Part shown: positions 23,761-33,977 of the stretch, piece after piece
Numbering within the stretch: the stretch's first letter is position 1
How the letters are laid out: each line of letters starts with the position of its first letter
Notes under the pieces: generated by a model
Told to the model about the DNA's origin: nothing
The model's input: only the letters and a program-made list of their open reading frames with translations
Database searches by the model: none
NCBI GenBank assembly: GCA_026419775.2
Contig: JAOPGA020000605.1
Coordinates: 62,001 to 126,000, forward strand
Length of the DNA stretch: 64,000 nucleotides
Origin: Acrasis kona
Taxonomy: Eukaryota; Heterolobosea; Eutetramitea; Acrasida; Acrasidae
Direction of reading: 5' to 3'
Translations under genes and position numbers: made by a program

Positions 23761-25716
23761 TTAATGGTTTATTGAAATATTTAAATTCACAATATGATGT
23801 TGTATGGCCTCCAATGCTTGATCCACAATTAATCTCGACTTGGCATCCGTCAACCAATCATTCACCACAAATGCAAAATCTTGATTCGTCTGACTAGCCT
23901 TCTCCAACTCTTCGATACCCTGTGCCAATCTCTTATTCTTCAAATAATGCTCTGCTCTAGCTAACCTTGCATGTAGATGAGTTCCGTCGACCAATCCCTT
24001 CTCCTCAATCACAAAATTACTTGCAACCACTCCATACAAGTAACCAGGCAATCCCCATCCCTTTGGTTGAAGAGACGCGATCAATGCCCTGTGCTTCACC
24101 ACGTTGATGAATCGATCGGTCAAATCATCCACCAACGGAGCGCCACGCTTCGCTATTGCCTGTGGCACGCTCTGCACGATGGCGCTCATCAATTCATCTT
24201 GACCAGAAAACGACTTGATGGCATCCAATTCGATATTGATGGGCCCGCTCGTGTTACATGCGTATTGTAGAGCAACGCCAGCCACTGTTAATTGTTGTAC
24301 CTGTAGAGAATCGTTCAAATAACGAGCACTAGCGTTGAGCACATACTCCGTTGCATAAACTTTCGATGTCATTTGTGACAATCTTTCTATGCGCTTGAGC
24401 GATTCTTTTTGGAATTGTCTCGTGATTTCAGTTTCGCGATTTGCTAATGTGATTTTTAACTCTTCTTCTTGTTGTTTGGTGAGTTGGTCGTATTTGGAAG
24501 AAACATTCGCGAGCAATTCACGTGCATCGTTGATCACTTGTTGTTGCGCATTGATGAATTCGACTCGTTGTGTTTCCAAATAGAATTGTGCTTGATTTGT
24601 TAAATCGTTGAGATGGGCGTTCGCATCTTGTCTTTCTTTGATTAATTCATTTTCGCGATGGATGAGCAATCCGCTCAAACGTTCCACTTGTGATTTCAAA
24701 TCGTCATTGACTCTTACTTGCTCGTTGTACCTGGTCAGATATGTTAATTGTTCTTGTTCTTGATTTTCGGATGATGATTCTTGATTTGATTGGGATGATG
24801 CTCTTTCTTCCTGTTCTGAACGTAATTGTTGATTGGCATCTTGTTGTTCTTTGGTTAGATCGTTCAAGTGATCGATGCTGCTTTGGATGAATTTCGCGTC
24901 GGATGCTAATGATGCGGCACTGATTTGTTGTGATTTATTTTCGAGACCATCAAGTATTTGATCTTGATAGTATTTGATTGAGCCGTCATCTTGACTTTGC
25001 GGGGTTGATTCTTCCTTTTTGGTTTGATTTTGATCATTGACAGGTGATGAGTGATTTTGGTTTTCAGGTGTGGTAGTTGTTTCTTGTGGAGGAGTGATTT
25101 CATTTACTATGGTTGGTTCAGTGTTTTCATTAGGGACTGTCTTGGATTGTTCGGTCTCTTCAACCGTTCCTGTTGGTTTTGCATGTACAGCGTTGTCCAT
25201 TGCAATTGCTTCTTTTGCTTCCTCTTGATGGACTTGTTGGGTTGTGTCATTAACTGCTTCTTGGACAGTAGTTTCAAGTTTTTCTGGCTCAGCATCGTGG
25301 CTATGCTTTTCCTTCTTTAATTCTTGGAAGGTTTTGTGGTGGGCGTATACTGGTTCCTTTTTTTCTTCAACAGGATGATCAGCGTGTTCCACTTGTGTTA
25401 AGGAATCTTTTACGCGTGGGAGAACTGGGATCACATCTTCTGTTACATTTCTGAGCTCTTGAGCGGTCGCTGGGACTTCGGTCTTTGTGAAAGTTTGCTT
25501 TTTTGCTTGTTTTCCATATTGTTCGTTTACGTAATATGCGGCTAGTGCTGCTGCTGAGGCAAGTGATGCGAGGAGAACCCAGGGTTTCTTTGGCACATCC
25601 TCCTTTTCTACATTTAAAGGTGTATTGTTTGGTACATCACTATACGCTCTTACAACTCTTGGTTTATTTAATCTTGCAATCTTCCCAATTGCAGTTCTAA
25701 GTGGAACCCTGTGCAT
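23761..25716 (-). CDS. MIC60: MICOS subunit Mic60 (mitofilin)
   Basis: Single exon, 651 residues. The N-terminus (MHRVPLRTAIGKIARLNKPRVVRAYS) is a mitochondrial presequence, followed by one membrane helix (WVLLASLASAAALAAYYV, about 46-63). A long Gln/Glu-rich low-complexity and coiled-coil region follows. The last 130 residues are the mitofilin domain (FSGQDELMSAIVQSVP, PLVDDLTDRF, LVDGTHLHARLARAEHYL, DWLTDAKSRLIVDQALEAI). Mic60 anchors crista junctions in the inner membrane. The stop is 3 bp from the dynein stop, so the two mRNAs must overlap at their 3' ends. Confidence 0.9.
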   Translation of the reverse strand: MHRVPLRTAIGKIARLNKPRVVRAYSDVPNNTPLNVEKEDVPKKPWVLLASLASAAALAAYYVNEQYGKQAKKQTFTKTEVPATAQELRNVTEDVIPVLPRVKDSLTQVEHADHPVEEKKEPVYAHHKTFQELKKEKHSHDAEPEKLETTVQEAVNDTTQQVHQEEAKEAIAMDNAVHAKPTGTVEETEQSKTVPNENTEPTIVNEITPPQETTTTPENQNHSSPVNDQNQTKKEESTPQSQDDGSIKYYQDQILDGLENKSQQISAASLASDAKFIQSSIDHLNDLTKEQQDANQQLRSEQEERASSQSNQESSSENQEQEQLTYLTRYNEQVRVNDDLKSQVERLSGLLIHRENELIKERQDANAHLNDLTNQAQFYLETQRVEFINAQQQVINDARELLANVSSKYDQLTKQQEEELKITLANRETEITRQFQKESLKRIERLSQMTSKVYATEYVLNASARYLNDSLQVQQLTVAGVALQYACNTSGPINIELDAIKSFSGQDELMSAIVQSVPQAIAKRGAPLVDDLTDRFINVVKHRALIASLQPKGWGLPGYLYGVVASNFVIEEKGLVDGTHLHARLARAEHYLKNKRLAQGIEELEKASQTNQDFAFVVNDWLTDAKSRLIVDQALEAIQHHIVNLNISINH

Positions 25717-26642
25717 AGATGTTGAATGTGAAAACGAAAGTCAACTGGATGAAACGTCGTTACAAGATGGTCAATCGCTCAACAACGCTCTACGATAGTG
25801 GGACATCGTAACTTTTCAACAAATGAATACACGAGGAAAGAGAGTTTGGTGAAGATTTGATTATACCCAGAACAAAAAGCGATCAGAATCAGATCCACCA
25901 CTTCATGTGAAAAATCAAACACTCAAAGTAGAAAGTGTACTATTATAATAGCGAAGATCAACATGCGTTCGAGAAGGATATTTAAATTCAATGGAAGCTT
26001 TTGATGGAACGATTAACTTAATTGCTCCTTGTTATCTAAGAATAAGGTCGACAAGGCTCGCATGACATGTGTCACACCTTAAAACAACTTTGGTAACTAG
26101 TTTTTAATCAAGCCCCAGTACCAATTTCACAATACATGCAAAATGATTTCAAAACACTGGATTGTCAAAGGACATATCCTAAATATCATTAAAGATAATG
26201 ATGAATTTGTTAAACTACAGTAGATGGATTGGAGCAGCAAGTGCGTTGTAAGTACTATAATACCATCTAATCCAGTAATATCAACCAAACTTTTTCTCGG
26301 AGTCCTGAGTATTATTTATGAAACATATGGTGTAGTTGTCAAAAATCATTCATGTTTCAATTCCAAAATGCAATGATTGGACTTTAAAAGTGTAACGGTA
26401 CGGCGGCAATGTGGAGAAGATATTGTAATATATGCAATTTTACAATATAACCGTTGGTAAAAAATCCAAAATGTGAGACTACATTTCCATTTTGAGTGGT
26501 AATCTTGCCTTTTGGAGATGTAGAGATTCTCCGGAGCGGGTATAAATCAGAAAGGTTAACTCCCATCAGAATATCAAAAAACAAAAAACACCAACCGCCC
26601 AGTAGTCCCGTACACAGAGAGAACAAGCACAACCCCCAAGTC
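25717..26642. other. Intergenic, shared upstream region
   Basis: About 925 bp between the divergent Mic60 and TPR genes. It is AT-rich with stops in all frames. I see no RNA gene, repeat or conserved motif beyond what two promoters would need. Confidence 0.5.
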
Positions 26643-27731
26643 ATGATTCAACAAGGCTCTCTCCAAGCACTCAACGGTCAAGAGCAACATTATATCAGCA
26701 TGATGGACGAGTTTGACGTTGAGAGAGCACTGAAGAACATGAATAAGGCATCCAAGGTTATATCCGCGGTCCAAAAGTTATTCCCCAACTATTTTATGGT
26801 CTACTATAAGTTAGCATTGTACTATAAGCAGATGGGAGATTCACTCAATGCATTGAGAAACCTTCGCATTGCATCTCATCTTTGCATCACCGCGGCAGAA
26901 AGGGATTCGCAAGAGAACAAGTACTGGGAGAGCATCCTTTACGCATTTGAGTGCTCGTCGAGTGGTCAGATGGACGTGGCCGAAATCTACTACAAGAAGG
27001 CCATCGACATTTTACCCAATCGCATGGAAGCTTACTTCAGGTATGGCTTAGCACTTGGCAGCCAAAAGAAATATCAGGAGGCAATTCCCATGTTTGAGAA
27101 GGCCAAGACTTGTGTCGAAGAAGAATGCGAATCCACAGAACCAACACCTTGCAGTTGTGAGAGCTCCAGCGCAGCATACAAATTGGCGCTTTGTGCCGAG
27201 AACATTGGATGGAGTTTGGCCCACCAAGAAAAGGATGAGGAGGCCATTGTTTATTATGATGAGGCCGTGAGAATATACCCCAATTTCGTTTTGTTCTACG
27301 AGAATAGATTCTATGCCAACAAGACGAGGAGTAAGTTCCAAGACGCCATTGACGACTGTCAAGCCGCCATTGATTTGACGGAAGATGTAAAATTAAAAGC
27401 AAGACTAATGTGTATGGCTGCCACTGTATATGCTCAAGTCCAAAGACACGAGTTGGCCTGTAAAACATGCTTGACCGCATTAGAGCTTGACCCCACCCTT
27501 CATAACGCATATTTTGAGCTCGTTGCGTTGCCACCGTATTTGAACAACTTTGAAATGTCACTAGAGTTGATGAATGTCGGTTTGAGCAAGATTGAAGATT
27601 TTAATAGTAGATATTGGTTATTGTATAGAAGAGCTCACATTTTTGAGAACCTTGGGAGACTGACGGAAGCAGAGGCCGACAAAAAGGCCATGAAGAAGAT
27701 TTTGAGACTTGCCAACGACAGAATTGATTAA
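26643..27731 (+). CDS. Tetratricopeptide-repeat protein
   Basis: The frame from ATG 26643 gives 362 residues; the open frame extends further upstream only through non-ATG codons. At least six TPR-like helix pairs are visible: PNYFMVYYKLALYYKQMGDSLNALRNL, DVAEIYYKKAIDILPNRMEAYFRYGLALGSQKKYQEAI, NIGWSLAHQEKDEEAIVYYDEAV, and later units with the YxxA/PN pattern. A Cys-rich spacer (CVEEECESTEPTPCSCESS) interrupts two repeats. No catalytic domain, signal or membrane helix. TPR arrays are protein-docking scaffolds; the partner is unknown. Converges on the Pop5 gene. Confidence 0.75.
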   Translation: MIQQGSLQALNGQEQHYISMMDEFDVERALKNMNKASKVISAVQKLFPNYFMVYYKLALYYKQMGDSLNALRNLRIASHLCITAAERDSQENKYWESILYAFECSSSGQMDVAEIYYKKAIDILPNRMEAYFRYGLALGSQKKYQEAIPMFEKAKTCVEEECESTEPTPCSCESSSAAYKLALCAENIGWSLAHQEKDEEAIVYYDEAVRIYPNFVLFYENRFYANKTRSKFQDAIDDCQAAIDLTEDVKLKARLMCMAATVYAQVQRHELACKTCLTALELDPTLHNAYFELVALPPYLNNFEMSLELMNVGLSKIEDFNSRYWLLYRRAHIFENLGRLTEAEADKKAMKKILRLANDRID

Positions 27732-27767
27732 GAGTTAAATGTATTTCGAATTGTATATAATTTATTA

Positions 27768-28265
27768 TTAAACGTGGGAATTTATTATTTCAACTGTTTC
27801 TTGCATAATTTCGTCGGCTTCATCCTCATCTTCTGTGTGTTTAATGTTTTCAAGGTGATACTCAACCGCCACCTGCTTTAATTTTCTGATTGTCCCTGCT
27901 GTGTGAAGTGTGCGCATTGACAATGGTATTCCTTTGTATTCACTCACAAAACAAACACAAGATGAAAACATTTGTTGAAGAGGTCTTGCCGTCCGAACAA
28001 TGCATAATTTTGTGCTACTGCTAAAATATATGACTTTAAACGACGTTCTTTGAAAAAGCATTGCATGACCCATACACCCCCAATATGTTGAAAAATGTCT
28101 GATCAACATCTCTTGTATAGTACTTTGGTTTGTTTGCATTTTGAATTTATCTGCATCATCTCGTGTTGTGAATATGAATTCCAGTAGAAAGTACCTTTTT
28201 TTTGGGCGTTTGCACAATGTCACATATTCGGTATTGTTGTTAGAACTTCTCTTCAGTTGACTCAT
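27768..28265 (-). CDS. POP5: RNase P/MRP protein subunit Pop5
   Basis: Single exon, 165 residues. It opens with a basic KRPKKRYFLLEFIF strand like the RYLL-E-motif of Pop5, then an amphipathic helix (IQEMLIRHFSTYWG), KVIYFSSSTKLCIVRTARPLQQMFSSCVCFV, and the family hallmark LHTAGTIRKLKQVAVEYH (human LHVGGTIRTCQKFLIQYN). It ends in an acidic tail (EDEDEADEI), also seen in animal Pop5. Pop5 is a core protein of RNase P and RNase MRP, which process tRNA 5' ends and pre-rRNA. Its start is 38 bp from that of the divergent p101-like gene, so they probably share a promoter. Confidence 0.8.
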   Translation of the reverse strand: MSQLKRSSNNNTEYVTLCKRPKKRYFLLEFIFTTRDDADKFKMQTNQSTIQEMLIRHFSTYWGCMGHAMLFQRTSFKVIYFSSSTKLCIVRTARPLQQMFSSCVCFVSEYKGIPLSMRTLHTAGTIRKLKQVAVEYHLENIKHTEDEDEADEIMQETVEIINSHV

Positions 28266-28303
28266 ATTTTGGTGGAATTACAAGTTTATGAAGCCAACTG
28301 ACC

Positions 28304-31300
28304 ATGCAGAACAATATATCGCAGGCTTCCATAGTCAAAAGAGCAAGAAAATATTCTAGACCTAAGATACCATGCACTGCCCCAACCGTGTTTCCGATAC
28401 TTTATCCAAGTCAGAACCCACTAGAGGATAGCTATAAAGTTACAACAACAAGAGGAATGGGTCCTACTCATTTTATGTTCTCTGGTTGGGATAATTTCTC
28501 AAGATGGGAAAGAAAAGAATTCAGCAGTCTGATAGAGCTCTTATTCGATGTAGTTGACTCTCAGGTGTCTGGAGGTAAAGAAGTGAGCTGTTCAGTTGAA
28601 TATTCAGCACAAAAGGTAGTTAACTGCAAACAGATAATTAATCCTATAGGTTAAAACGTTTGTGGACTTATTAGAGACTGCAATACAAAATTCGAGGAGT
28701 GGAGAGAAAATGGGATTGGGTATAAACCAATACGATGAGTTTTGGGGATTGTTAAACGACCAAGACGTTGCTACGGCTGCTATAACTTTGTTGCTGGGGA
28801 AGTTGTTCCTAATGGAGCTCAGAATCATGCAACAAGGATTCAATGACTTTTCTTTCGCTGATGATTCAAGCTCAGCAGACGAAGTGATTCCCAACGACAT
28901 TACTTTTAAGTCAGTAATCGACCACTTTCAGATTGGAAAATACAAACTACCAACTCTACAAAATCCCTTTACAGGTAGAGAAGTTGAACCAGTTTTGAAG
29001 AGACCTTTTGAGGTGTACAGGAATGTAGAACCAAAAGAAAAAATACAACAAACAGAGGTAGGTACATTACCATGGTGAGTAATAACCTATTTAGGAGGAA
29101 TCACTCTCTAGTGTGAACGTTGTTCCTCAATATAATGATGATGAGGATGTAATGCAAATAAGGCAATCTGGACAAGAGAACAAATTCACCAAAGCACAAT
29201 TAATAGAGAGGTCTGCCATAATCAACACAATTTTCATTATTGCTCTGAACTTTCAATTTGACAATCGGTATGTATTCTCCACATTTTTAATGTAACAATT
29301 TTAGGGATAATTCTCTGGTTCAAGTATTGTCCCAAGGCTACCTTTTGCGATATCAAGCAGAACTAGATTCAAAAATGATAGAACCAGACATATACCCTCC
29401 AGTTTCTTACTGTTCCTTCGAGGATGTGCTATTCCGTTATATGCAGCTCATGATAACGTATTACATTCCGGATGAAACTGATAAAAAGTATGCATTAATA
29501 TAGGTCAAATCCTAACTATAATAGAATAAGACCTAACTACAGTGTTTTAGACCCTACATCTAGCGCACTCACTCATATCAAAGCATATCTGCTTACAATT
29601 TATGAGAACCCTGAGTATACGCATTTGGTTTTGAAAACCCTACGAGATTTGATGCTATCAATAGGACCGAAATATGACCCTAGTAAGTTATTTAGTGCAT
29701 TCAATACATTAATATTCAGTACTCGTACAAAATGCTTTTAATTACACTATGGATATACTCCCATTCCTCTACTTTGACCACAACACTCAAGATATTGTGG
29801 CGCTTCAAAACCTAATCAACACCTGTAAACTGTTCTTTTTAGAGGCTAATCCAGTTGGAGAGCTCTGTAAACAGTTACTTTTAACTTGCAAGAAAGAGCT
29901 GACTTGTAAAATGAGCCTAATGAGGTCAAGATACGATAAAGTATTCAACTTATTGTCAGAAGCGCCCGTTAAACGTAAAGTGTATATACTTTATAATGGG
30001 TTTTCTTCGAATGCACAACAATTTGTACAAAAATTTGACCTTAGCGGTTCAATAGAGGTAATAAATACAATTTTAAAGTTACTCATTAATATTTAGAATG
30101 AACAAGAAACAGATAGTATTAGAGCGAATCTGGTGTTAAATGTGTATCTAAATTCGGATGACCAAGATTTAAGAAATGCATCTTATGACATGGCCCTACA
30201 CGCACCGGCGTCCATACTCTCTTCGTATTATAATAAAGTGTCAGAGAATGCCAGCAACAATAAGGAACTTCACGCCATTAGAGCAGAGATTACCCAAAAG
30301 TCAGCATCATCCAAAGACCAACCAATAAAAAAGAGGATAAAAGTACCTCCCATGCCGGAGGTTGATATCAAGATGATACAAGTGCCAGAGGAGGAAGAAG
30401 ACCTTACTCTATGTCAAATGGAGCGTAAAGTGTATCCAAAGACGGTTTGGTATGACAAACTAAAAGAGATTATTGATGATGCGAGATCAAATAATAGTTC
30501 GAAAGAGTTAATTACCGTCGACGTTGCAGTCGCAGGAGGCAGCGGATCAATTCAGCGCTTTGTTCATGCTTATGTGATGGCATACAAACTCAACCTGCTT
30601 GATAGTGGTTCCAATATTAAAATTAGATTGTATATTATTCCCATAGGACAGGAGAACTTTTTATCAAGCTGGTTAGAAAAGTATGATGGATACTACAGCC
30701 GACACTGGCATAACATGGGTAAATATTTTTATTTCAATGATTGATTAAACCTATAGTGTGCAACAAAGTACAAATAATAGGACAAATGAAACCATCTGCA
30801 AACGCAGCAGTTCATGCTACAAACAAACTGTCTTCGAGAAAAACAATGGCATCACCAATGGCACCTTTTGGGGGACCAAAGAAAATTAGTTTCGCGATTC
30901 CTGATTTCAAGTATCCAAGCTTCAAAAAGAGGAAACTAGTCAGCCTTGAACCGCTATCAAGGGCAGGCCAACCATCATACTTTACCCCACACAAATTTTT
31001 GAGATCATGCCTGAATGAGTATTTGGCGTATGCACAACATAGTGTTCCCGTTCGGATTTATAATGCACAATGTCTTATAAACGAAATCAAAGGCGATGAG
31101 AACTTACCAGATCAAAAGCAGCAACCGGGGAGACCGAACCAAAATCCTCCAGTCATTAGGGACCCAAGAGATAAGGTCGGAAAAGTCAAAAAGATGTTAA
31201 CATTGGGTTTCTGTCAGAGGTTGGAAATTGGTCTTGTTCCACAAATCATGCAATTCTACAAGGAGCACAAAGAATTAAATCATCCATCAATATCCACTTT

Positions 31301-32042
31301 GGAGGACGTCCAATTCTACAAGCCCTTCAAATACTATGGAATCAATTTAGGAATCAACTACGTGCCCATGGACCCAACAGGAGAGATGAACCGCTCCGCC
31401 GAAATCAAAGAACCTCCGAAAAATTACAGAAGCATTGTCATTAACTCTCTAAGTAAATGTACTGATAGAGGATCACTAGTGGCACCTAATCAACAGTGGT
31501 TAGAAGTGTTTATCGACGATCGACCTTACAATAACAAAGTCAAGACCAGTTTGAGCGAATTGAAGGATGAGGAAGTAGGTACGAGCTACCACGTGGGCAC
31601 GATAACGATTGAGAGCGATGGAGTTGAAACTTTCTCTGTTCTCATGGATGGAGAGCTCTTTGGACCATTCCACAGAATTATCATCAGCGAAGCACAACAT
31701 ACCATCTCATTGACAAACATTCCACAAACCGGCAAGTGTACTAAGAATAAATTTTTGTTACAAAATAAATTTTTATTTGTGTCTTCTGTAAAATTGGTTG
31801 TGCACCTCAACTCTACTCCCTTTGGTAGCAACTCCTTGGTTCGTTCCACTAATAAATTTAAATCTTCTTCTACGTCGCTTGTTGCTCTGTGCCACAATTG
31901 GAATATAACATCCACAGGTCTCATTGAAACTGTTAAACCACAAATATCATCTCCTTCCTTCTTGACATGGTCACTGATAAGTTTAGAATGTAATAAATTT
32001 CGATGCTTACCTGTATTGTTCACCGATTACGGCAAATACTAA
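28304..32042 (+). CDS. p101/p84-like PI3K class IB regulatory subunit, putative
   Basis: Eight exons join in phase: 28304-28615, 28650-29057, 29095-29267, 29305-29487, 29543-29682, 29720-30057, 30097-30718 and 30757 onward (introns 34-55 nt). The last open frame runs to 32042 (1,153 residues), but recognisable sequence stops near 31740 (about 1,055), where two AATAAA boxes lie. By recollection of PIK3R5, segments correspond in order: an N-terminal helical repeat region (WGLLNDQD...LLGKLFLME), SEAPVKRKVYILYNGF, the alpha/beta part DVAVAGGSGSIQRFVHAY...RLYIIP, KVQIIGQM, FLRSCLNEYLAYAQHSVPVRIYNAQ, and VGTITIESDGVETFSVLMDG. p101 binds PI3K-gamma and G-beta-gamma. The similarity is by eye and orthology is unproven. 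Confidence 0.45.
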
Positions 32043-32471
32043 AGAGTTCCACACCGCTTCAGCGTCATTCTTACTAACACGGAAGATCCACTCTCCTCCA
32101 TCTTTGTTTTCTTCATCTTCCCAGACAGGAGTAATTCCACCCTTATCATTTTTCCTCATTAAATGGAAACTCTCTTTTGCTTTAAGAACGTCGAGACGAG
32201 GAACGGTGTTGAAGCACGACCAAAACTCTTGTACTGTGCTGAACTCGCATAACTCTTTAATGTGATCAAAGTTGGTCCAATCGCTCGAGACCTTCACTTT
32301 CTCGTACCAGATTCTCCACGTATTCTCTAATGGTTTTATTTCTTCGGGCACCTCTTCTTCCTGCTCGTCAGAAGACTGAGATCTGTCACTTAAATTATCA
32401 TCATTTTGCTCGTTATTTTGATCATTTTCATCATCGTCTTCGAAGACTGGTCTTGTTATCTCGCCGCTCAT
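31586..32471 (-). CDS. eIF4E-family cap-binding protein
   Basis: Exon 1 (32471-32011) and exon 2 (from 31973) are joined over a 37-nt intron. After an acidic leader (FEDDDENDQNNEQNDD) the cap-binding fold reads ENTWRIWYEKV, STVQEFWSCFNTVPRL, GITPVWEDEENKDGGEWIFRV, VWNSLVFAVIGEQY, and DDICGLTVSMRPVDVIFQLWHR. The cap-stacking tryptophans and the WEDE glutamate are present. It shares IGEQY and the basic R-S-K strand with 4E-HP-type members, but retains the class I TWxxWY start. It binds the m7G mRNA cap in translation control. The recognisable fold ends near 31790; the open frame continues to 31586 antisense to the p101-like gene, so the true stop is uncertain. Up to 282 residues. Confidence 0.8.
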
Positions 32472-32706
32472 TGTCGGTGGTTGTGTCTGACAGATGTTTT
32501 ATATTCTGGTTGAGTTTGGAGATTATAACTTTATTGATTGACAAAGGCAGTCATTCATTTAAACCATTGCAGTGCTCAAAGTTTTGAAGCCTTCAATGAG
32601 GAGGAATCATGCCCTGGGCTACAGATAATTAATACAATATATTAATGAATGATTGATTACAATTGAGTAGTTGTTTGACATTTTTTTGAAAATTGACAGT
32701 TTGGTG

Positions 32707-33963
32707 ATGTCATCTGGCACACCTTCCTCTCTGGGGTCTCTTACATCCATCGGCATAAGAAGCAATGTTTTCAAAACGCCCAAATCATTCCAATCCGAAG
32801 ATGAATCTTTCAACTCTTGCTCTCCTTTGACACCAGGTAGAAGCTTAGAAGACAACACTAACTGCCTAAAGAGTGGGCTACTCAAGAAAGAAGGTGGTCG
32901 CCGCAAAGTGTGGCATAGTAGAATGTTCAGACTTAATCATGATAGTATCTGTTACTACAAACCAGGTAACAAGACGAAGAAACTAGCTGGTACAATAGAA
33001 CTTGCACCTAATGCGACCACGGTTTCGGTATGTAACAAGGAAGGGAAAAAATTTTGTTTCCAAGTTTGTACCAGTAAGAGAATATTCTATCTCTGTGCGG
33101 AGGACGAAAATGACATGAGGGAGTGGATGACCGCAATTGAAAAAGTAACAAATGTGCCAGAAATGTTACCCGATAGTAGCGATGGTAATAGCTCGCCTGT
33201 GAGAAGTGAAGATGGTCCATTATCGGCGTCTGTAACAAAGACCACCCCTCAACCCTCACCTTCGAAACCAGGATTTTTAGATCAAGACAGCACTGAGGAC
33301 GACGAAATTTCAGACCCAACTGGCAGGTCCCTTCGTAGAGGTTCAATAATAGTGTCCGTCTTCGACCAAAAGGATGAAGAGCACCAAACATATCTTACAC
33401 CTGAGGACGAATTTGACATTGCTCTTAGTGCCGCCGAAATTTATCTAAAAGACGAGAGTGAACTAACCCCCGAAGAAGAAGCATACATAATTGCCATGCG
33501 TCAGTATAGAGCTCAATTAGAGGACCACTGCCGCTTAGTTAACGCAAAACCAGAGTACTCACTAGCCTCCGGAACATCCATCTTCGTAATGAAACAAGAA
33601 GATCTTTCACAAGTGGAGGGTGAGTATGTTACAGACATGTTGAGCATGTATGGAGAGGAAGTGCGGCAGCAACAAAACAGACAATTCGATGGATCCATTC
33701 CATTGGAACTTCAAGTCGAATGTGCCGAGGCTAGTGTAAAGATCTTTTCGAAACAACCAGAGGACAGAACGGACGAGGAGAAGGTCTATGTGAACAAGGT
33801 AGAGCAATATCTAAAAGATGTAATAAGAGCAGAGAGACAATACAACATCAAGGCCAAACATTCGTTAGCATCAAGTTCATTCATGTTAGCAAAATATTCA
33901 GAGGAGAGAGTTTTCGAGGATTATTCATACTTGTCAGATTTGAAAGTAACAACAGAACAATAA
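32707..33963 (+). CDS. PH-domain protein
   Basis: ATG 32707 begins 418 residues. A Ser-rich leader is followed by a pleckstrin homology domain at about residues 57-155: LKSGLLKKEGGRRKVWHSRMF, CYYKPGNKTKKLAGTIEL, FCFQVCTSKRIFYLCAEDENDMREWMTAIEKV, ending in the invariant Trp helix. PH domains bind phosphoinositides or proteins at membranes. The second half is acidic, with two similar helical blocks, each running from ELTPEEEAYI or DRTDEEKVYV through an RAQ/RAE segment to a SLAS motif, suggesting an internal duplication. Enzymatic domain absent. It is 235 bp from the divergent eIF4E start and converges on HUS1 with a 14-bp gap. Confidence 0.8.
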   Translation: MSSGTPSSLGSLTSIGIRSNVFKTPKSFQSEDESFNSCSPLTPGRSLEDNTNCLKSGLLKKEGGRRKVWHSRMFRLNHDSICYYKPGNKTKKLAGTIELAPNATTVSVCNKEGKKFCFQVCTSKRIFYLCAEDENDMREWMTAIEKVTNVPEMLPDSSDGNSSPVRSEDGPLSASVTKTTPQPSPSKPGFLDQDSTEDDEISDPTGRSLRRGSIIVSVFDQKDEEHQTYLTPEDEFDIALSAAEIYLKDESELTPEEEAYIIAMRQYRAQLEDHCRLVNAKPEYSLASGTSIFVMKQEDLSQVEGEYVTDMLSMYGEEVRQQQNRQFDGSIPLELQVECAEASVKIFSKQPEDRTDEEKVYVNKVEQYLKDVIRAERQYNIKAKHSLASSSFMLAKYSEERVFEDYSYLSDLKVTTEQ

Positions 33964-33977
33964 TAAACAATGTACAT

